Shown piece after piece: positions 59,327-64,000 of a DNA stretch of 64,000 bases. The notes below the pieces were generated by a model. The model was given only the letters and a program-made list of their open reading frames with translations. It was not told the DNA's origin and did not search any database. The DNA is from Costus lasius (taxonomy: Eukaryota > Streptophyta > Magnoliopsida > Zingiberales > Costaceae), in NCBI GenBank assembly GCA_027563935.2, contig CM050454.1:5112001-5176000 (forward strand), given 5' to 3'. Positions within the stretch are counted from its first letter, which is position 1. Each line of letters starts with the position of its first letter. The translations under genes were made by a program, and so were the position numbers.

Positions 59327-62300
59327 TCAGTCAACTTTGGATCGTTTATTTCCCGACTTCTTAATTGGCTTTATATCGCTAGACTTGCGCGATCTCTGCA
59401 CAAGCAATGGGCAAAATAATTATCTCAGTAAAATTGATTTGCATCATCTTATACAAGATTAAACATAACACAGACTGACAGATAATCTAGATATTTAGAC
59501 AAAAATACGTTATTCAATCAGAAACTTTTAGCTGGTCTCTAGTGTCTACCAAAGAAAGCTGAAACAATAAATATCTCCTAGAAAATTAAATATAAGGGAA
59601 GAAAAAAAAATAAAAAAGAATTTTATTGCTTTTTTAAATATAAGATTAAAAACAAAAAAAGAAGAAATATTTACGACATAAAAATCACTACCAAAAATTA
59701 AATTTTAAAATCCATCTAAAAAAATAAAATGATGTTTTTAACATTCTTACTTTTCTTCCCTCCAATTATCTTTTCTAGGAGACGGAAGGAGAGATTACCT
59801 TCTTCCTCCTCCGATTCTGCCGCTGACGCCCAGGATCTTTCATTTTATATGCATTCACTTTCTGGACATGTTATAAAAGCAAATTTTATTTTGACAATAG
59901 TTGAAATAGACCTCGATAGAAATATTAGTGAAGTAAGATGGATGAGAAAGTTTTAAGCACCTCACCTCTGCTAGAGCTAATGTCCGTGCATGCCTTTCTG
60001 AATGTGTTTCTTGTTCTTCTTCAATCTCACCGTCACTGTTAAGCATCAATTTAAGCCTCCCATCTGTTAATAGTTTCTTTGAACGAGCATGCCTCTAGAT
60101 ACATGAAGGTTAAGAGTGTAAGCGCAAAATAAAATAAGACCAGATTGCCATGAAGTATTCTTTGATTGATTTTGCCCAAACCCAACCAGGTCATTTTCCT
60201 TTGAATCCAAATAGAAGAGATTCTACTGAAGGGAGAAAGTTATTCCACATTGATCATATTTTGGGCCAAAACTTGCTTGCAAAATTACTTTAATCTTTGA
60301 TTCAAAGTAGGATTCTAATGAAAAATTTGTAGAACTATACCATCAGGTTAAGTTTAGGTTAAAAGAACCTTTTTTCCTAAAAAAAAATTGGAAAGATCAA
60401 AAGAAAGGATAACCAAATCAGAAGGTATGAAAATTTTCAAAGATATGAAACCCAGCAACCAGCCACCTACAAGTGATATATCAATAATTCTACTGCCTAT
60501 AATTCAACAGATATCTCACAAATGTTATAGAGGCATTCGGATTCAAAATGTCGTCGCTACTTGAATATGAATGGTTCCATTCAGTTCAACTAGTGACAGA
60601 AGCTTAGATGACCAGTGCAAACATGTTGCTTACCTTTGATTCAAGGTGCGTCTTAACTGACAGTTCATTCAAGCAGATAATTCTTGGACAAAGTCGGCAT
60701 TTAAACACTGATTTATGTTTCAAGATATAGTTGACAAAATCTGCTTGAAGGGGATCATCCAAATCAACAGAAATTTCCCCGCTTCTGATTTTGCTACTTC
60801 CTTTAGCATTTGGCTGACTATCTTGAGGGTTTCCATCAACACTTCCAGAGAGAACAGCTTCCTCATCAGCAAGCAAACCTAGATCACGGAGATGCACTTT
60901 TAGAACAAGCACATGATAAATTAAACTATACAGTGTCCTTGTAATTTGTAAAAGAGGCAAACTACAACAGTGCAATTAGCACCTAATATATATGCACATA
61001 AAGATTGACAACATCTGCTCTGAGTTGTAGAAAAAAGAACAAAAGTGTATCAGATATTTAATGCAACATGTAATACAGTTTTTATATGCATTAATATTAT
61101 GCAGTAGAATTTAGCAACAAAAATGATATATTTAGGAAAGTTCTTTTATTGAACAGGAACGAAATTGCCGAACAAAGTTATAGATCAACAAAATTGTTTG
61201 TGCTCAGAAGACATAATATTGCGAATGAGGCCCATAACCAAACAAAATTCCACGAGGACAGTACGATATACGACTCCATTATTGAAAACTCTAGCATACA
61301 TCAGACATCAATAAATGCAAATTAGTAACAGACATATCTCATGTAAGTTTAGTTCGACATATAAACAAGATTTTACTAAAAATCACGAATTGCATAGCAA
61401 AAGCCCATTTACAAAGATAAGAATAGCTAAATAAGATGTGGGAGAATTAAGAACCATCTATAAAAAAGCTTGTATTTTCTTAAATATTCAACAATGGGTC
61501 TAAAGCACCTCCAGTCACTCATTGGAAACTCACTACTAAGTTGCACATTAGTTCTTTTGCAGATGACACTTCTTAACTTGCAAATTCTTGTAGCTTACTG
61601 ACTCGAGAATTGATATTTGAGTCAGTCAAAAGAACTATGACAAACTATTGCTTGAAAAGAATAGGCGAAGGCTAACAAGTGCTCACATGAAATGCATGTC
61701 GTGAAAAGTTCATAATGCAGAAATTCGTGCTACTTTTTCACAAGCAAGAAACAAAATTACATATCCACTATGTTACTTGCCCCACAACAACCCTTGAAAC
61801 AAAGCAAAAACCACATAAACTTTCATGTTTTGAAACAAAACAAATAATATCAATGCCATCTTATCTATCATTGCAAAAATTGAAGGTAACCAGCAGTAAG
61901 ACACAAAATGCAATCGCGCCAAACAAATAGGCACATTTATCATACTCAGAGCAGTCATCGACTGGTGAGCTCTAGGTCACTAGGTCACTAGTTGAAGCAA
62001 CAAATTGAGTCAGACTGCATGTTATTAAATAAATTAAAATCATACTATGATAAAAAATAGAATAAAATAAAAATTATAACAATCCTGTAACAGAAATACT
62101 ATGGAGTATAAAAACTAATATTGAAGTATAAACTTTCCACTAATGTAATCAAATGTCATTTTCTCTCTACAACACCATTTACAAATATGAAATAAATTAA
62201 AATCATATTATGATCTAAAATAGAATAAAATAAAATTTATGACAATCATATAACAGAAATACTATGGAGTATAAAAACTAATATTGAAGTATAAACTTTC

Positions 62301-63913
62301 CAGTAATGTAATCAAATGTCCTTTTCTCTTTACAACACAATTTACAAATATGATGGTATTATTCCAAAGAAAGTTTTCCTAGATGCATGCAATCGTTTGC
62401 AATAAATCATAAACACTTACAACTATCCTTTCAAGGACGCAATATAATAATTAATATCCACATTTTCTCGTTCCTGTAAAAAGCTGAACCATGAACGTAC
62501 AAAGGTACTTATATAATTAAATGGTTATACTGAGTGCTCCAAAGAGGCTCTGTTAAAGCATGAATAGTGGCTAGCTCCATTAGAAGATTGGCAAGGCAAT
62601 TCTTGCTAAGTAAAATATTGTGTAAATAGGAAGCAGAGCGAGCTTTGTGAGTTTGAAGAGCCAGAAATGAGCTAGTTCACTGTGGAACCATGAATTTAAA
62701 ATCCACTTGATGTGCCTAGCGGAAGTTATAATACCTGTACGAGTGTGGAAGGCAAAACTGTCGCACAAAAAGCTTGCAACATAGTGGATATTGAAGGTCA
62801 GTTGTGTGAACTAGTTGAAAAGGAGCATATATCGGTGGGGAAAGAGCTTGTTAATTTTCAAACCAGCACAAGCTTTAAACCTCAAATCAGTCTGCACAGT
62901 TAATGAGAAATACAGACGGATTTTGTTTCTCACTCCAGTTTCTAACAACTACAGTATAATTGTAAGACCAAAGTCAACGGAACTACTAAAGTCATTTTTC
63001 CATTTATATGGTCTAACTAAGTCAGTCCAGTCCAATTCTAATGACAATGCAAATGGGACTCTCAATCATCTTTCGCAGTTCACTACTGGAACCAAGAAGG
63101 ATACTCCCAATTATTGTGTATTGTTATAAAGAAAGCTCAGTTGCAATGAGAACGAAGTCATGGAAATCATCTCTAGGGCCACATGGTCTCAAGAACGAAT
63201 GAAACGTAAAGGAATTCAACACCTAGTCAATACCATAATTGCTTTATATCAAAGAGATTATTCTCCTCGAGAAATATTGCATTGGCAAACTAACCACCTA
63301 GAAAACATCCTATAGCCTATAGGGTCAGCTCAGGATTTACTTGCTTGTTCTGCCACAACCAATACTATGTAAACTTCAAACATTATTACATTAGCCATGG
63401 TTTTCTGAATATAGGTAAACGACTATCAATCATTATCACTACATAATGAACAATGAAGAAACAAATTTCTTTGCGTGCATGAATGTAACGTCACCAATAC
63501 CATGTAAACTTCAACATCATGACATATGGCGTAGCTGTTCAGAGAATGGTGTATAATATCCACTATTATCAGTTTATCACACGGTATTGAGCAGCAGAGA
63601 ATCACTATCATTATGAGCAACTAACTATAAAATGAATAAAGCAAGTGGTCCGTGAAAACAAAACTAAAGAGACACATAAAGTTACAGCCGAAAAGAAAAT
63701 AATCATCAGAATATCTCAAGGCTTATGTTTCATATGTGTTTAAGAAAATAAATTGGCGTTGATGATTGTGCTGGATTGGCTGGACAGACCACACAACTAG
63801 AACACTACGAGAGCAGCACTTCAGAAGTTATTCTACAACAAGAAGTAAAATGATACCTGAAGAATCTCCTTCTACCTCATTCCCTGAGCTATCCTCACTC
63901 TCATATCCGGAGC
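59327..63913 (-). CDS. C2H2 (matrin/U1-type) zinc-finger protein, 3' part
   Basis: Five exons on the minus strand: 63913-63857, 60878-60634, 60094-59966, 59861-59799, 59395-59327 (stop). The 5' end lies beyond the window. All junctions are GT/AG and in frame. The zinc finger spans an exon boundary: C-R-L-C in FKCRLCPRIICLNELSVKTH, then HLESK joined to RHARSKK, giving C-x2-C-x12-H-x5-H, the spacing of U1/matrin-type fingers that often bind RNA. Acidic Ser-rich sequence (GYESEDSSGNEVEGDSS) precedes it. GRLKLMLNSDGEIEEEQETH follows it, and the C-terminus is strongly basic (PGRQRQNRRRKK, SDIKPIKKSGNKRSKVD), suggesting a nuclear or nucleolar protein. I recognise the family as conserved in plants but not a function. 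Confidence 0.78.
60879..63856 (-). other. Long intron of the C2H2 zinc-finger gene
   Basis: About 3 kb, AT-rich. It contains the 163-bp tandem duplication at 62027-62352 and several isolated ORFs with no recognisable domain. A non-annotated exon inside cannot be excluded, but exons on each side join in frame without one. Confidence 0.6.
62027..62352. repeat. 163-bp tandem duplication
   Basis: 62027-62189 and 62190-62352 are direct repeats with few differences; both run from AAATAAATTAAAATCATA through ACAGAAATACTATGGAGTAT to TTTACAAATATG. Confidence 0.9.
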
Positions 63914-64000
63914 CTGCACCAGCAACATTCAAACAAGATTAAAAACTCAACAAATACATGTAATATTTGTCAAACTTACAGCAAATAAATAAAAATTACA

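Overview
This is nuclear DNA from a flowering plant, most likely a monocot. Six host genes have plant-type protein sequences and many introns, two of them are intronless and very GC-rich, and the spacers are AT-rich and packed with LTR retrotransposons and hAT elements. I cannot name the species.

Layout. Positions 1-20085 are a retrotransposon nest: the 5' end of a Copia element leaving the window on the left (1-630); two head-to-head copies of one ~645 bp LTR (1025-2387); the internal region of that LTR family (family X, 2388-10640), whose ORF is split by a 4.45 kb hAT element with a perfect 8-bp target duplication (4960-9408); a minus-strand Ty3/gypsy chromovirus with five premature stops (10663-17357); the 3' end and LTR of a second, plus-strand gypsy (17561-18849); and more family X sequence folded into inverted repeats (18850-20085). 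Host genes then follow: a DUF599 membrane protein (minus, 22706-23872), ORC4 (minus, 16 exons, 24770-31921), a single-exon ribose-5-phosphate isomerase (plus, 33929-34783), a PADRE/DUF4228 protein (plus, 41930-42454), translation initiation factor eIF5 (minus, 44121-45500), mitochondrial ATP synthase beta (minus, 9 exons, 53699-56831) and the 3' part of a C2H2 zinc-finger gene (minus, 59327-63913, 5' end beyond the window). I assigned exon boundaries by hand from GT/AG sites and family homology; every junction keeps frame.

Between the host genes lie solo LTRs with intact 5-bp target duplications: one nested in another at 36227-39662, and one at 57673-58983. The most unusual object is a 1.86 kb hAT-type element (50274-52128, 8-bp target duplication, 12-bp inverted ends). 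It carries no visible transposase. It carries an intact 178-codon RING-H2 protein ORF behind a TATA box, and it sits inside the coding exon of another gene-like sequence. This looks like a transposon carrying a ubiquitin-ligase-type cargo gene.

The host genes are unrelated housekeeping functions (replication licensing, pentose phosphate pathway, translation start, respiration) and form no operon or pathway cluster.
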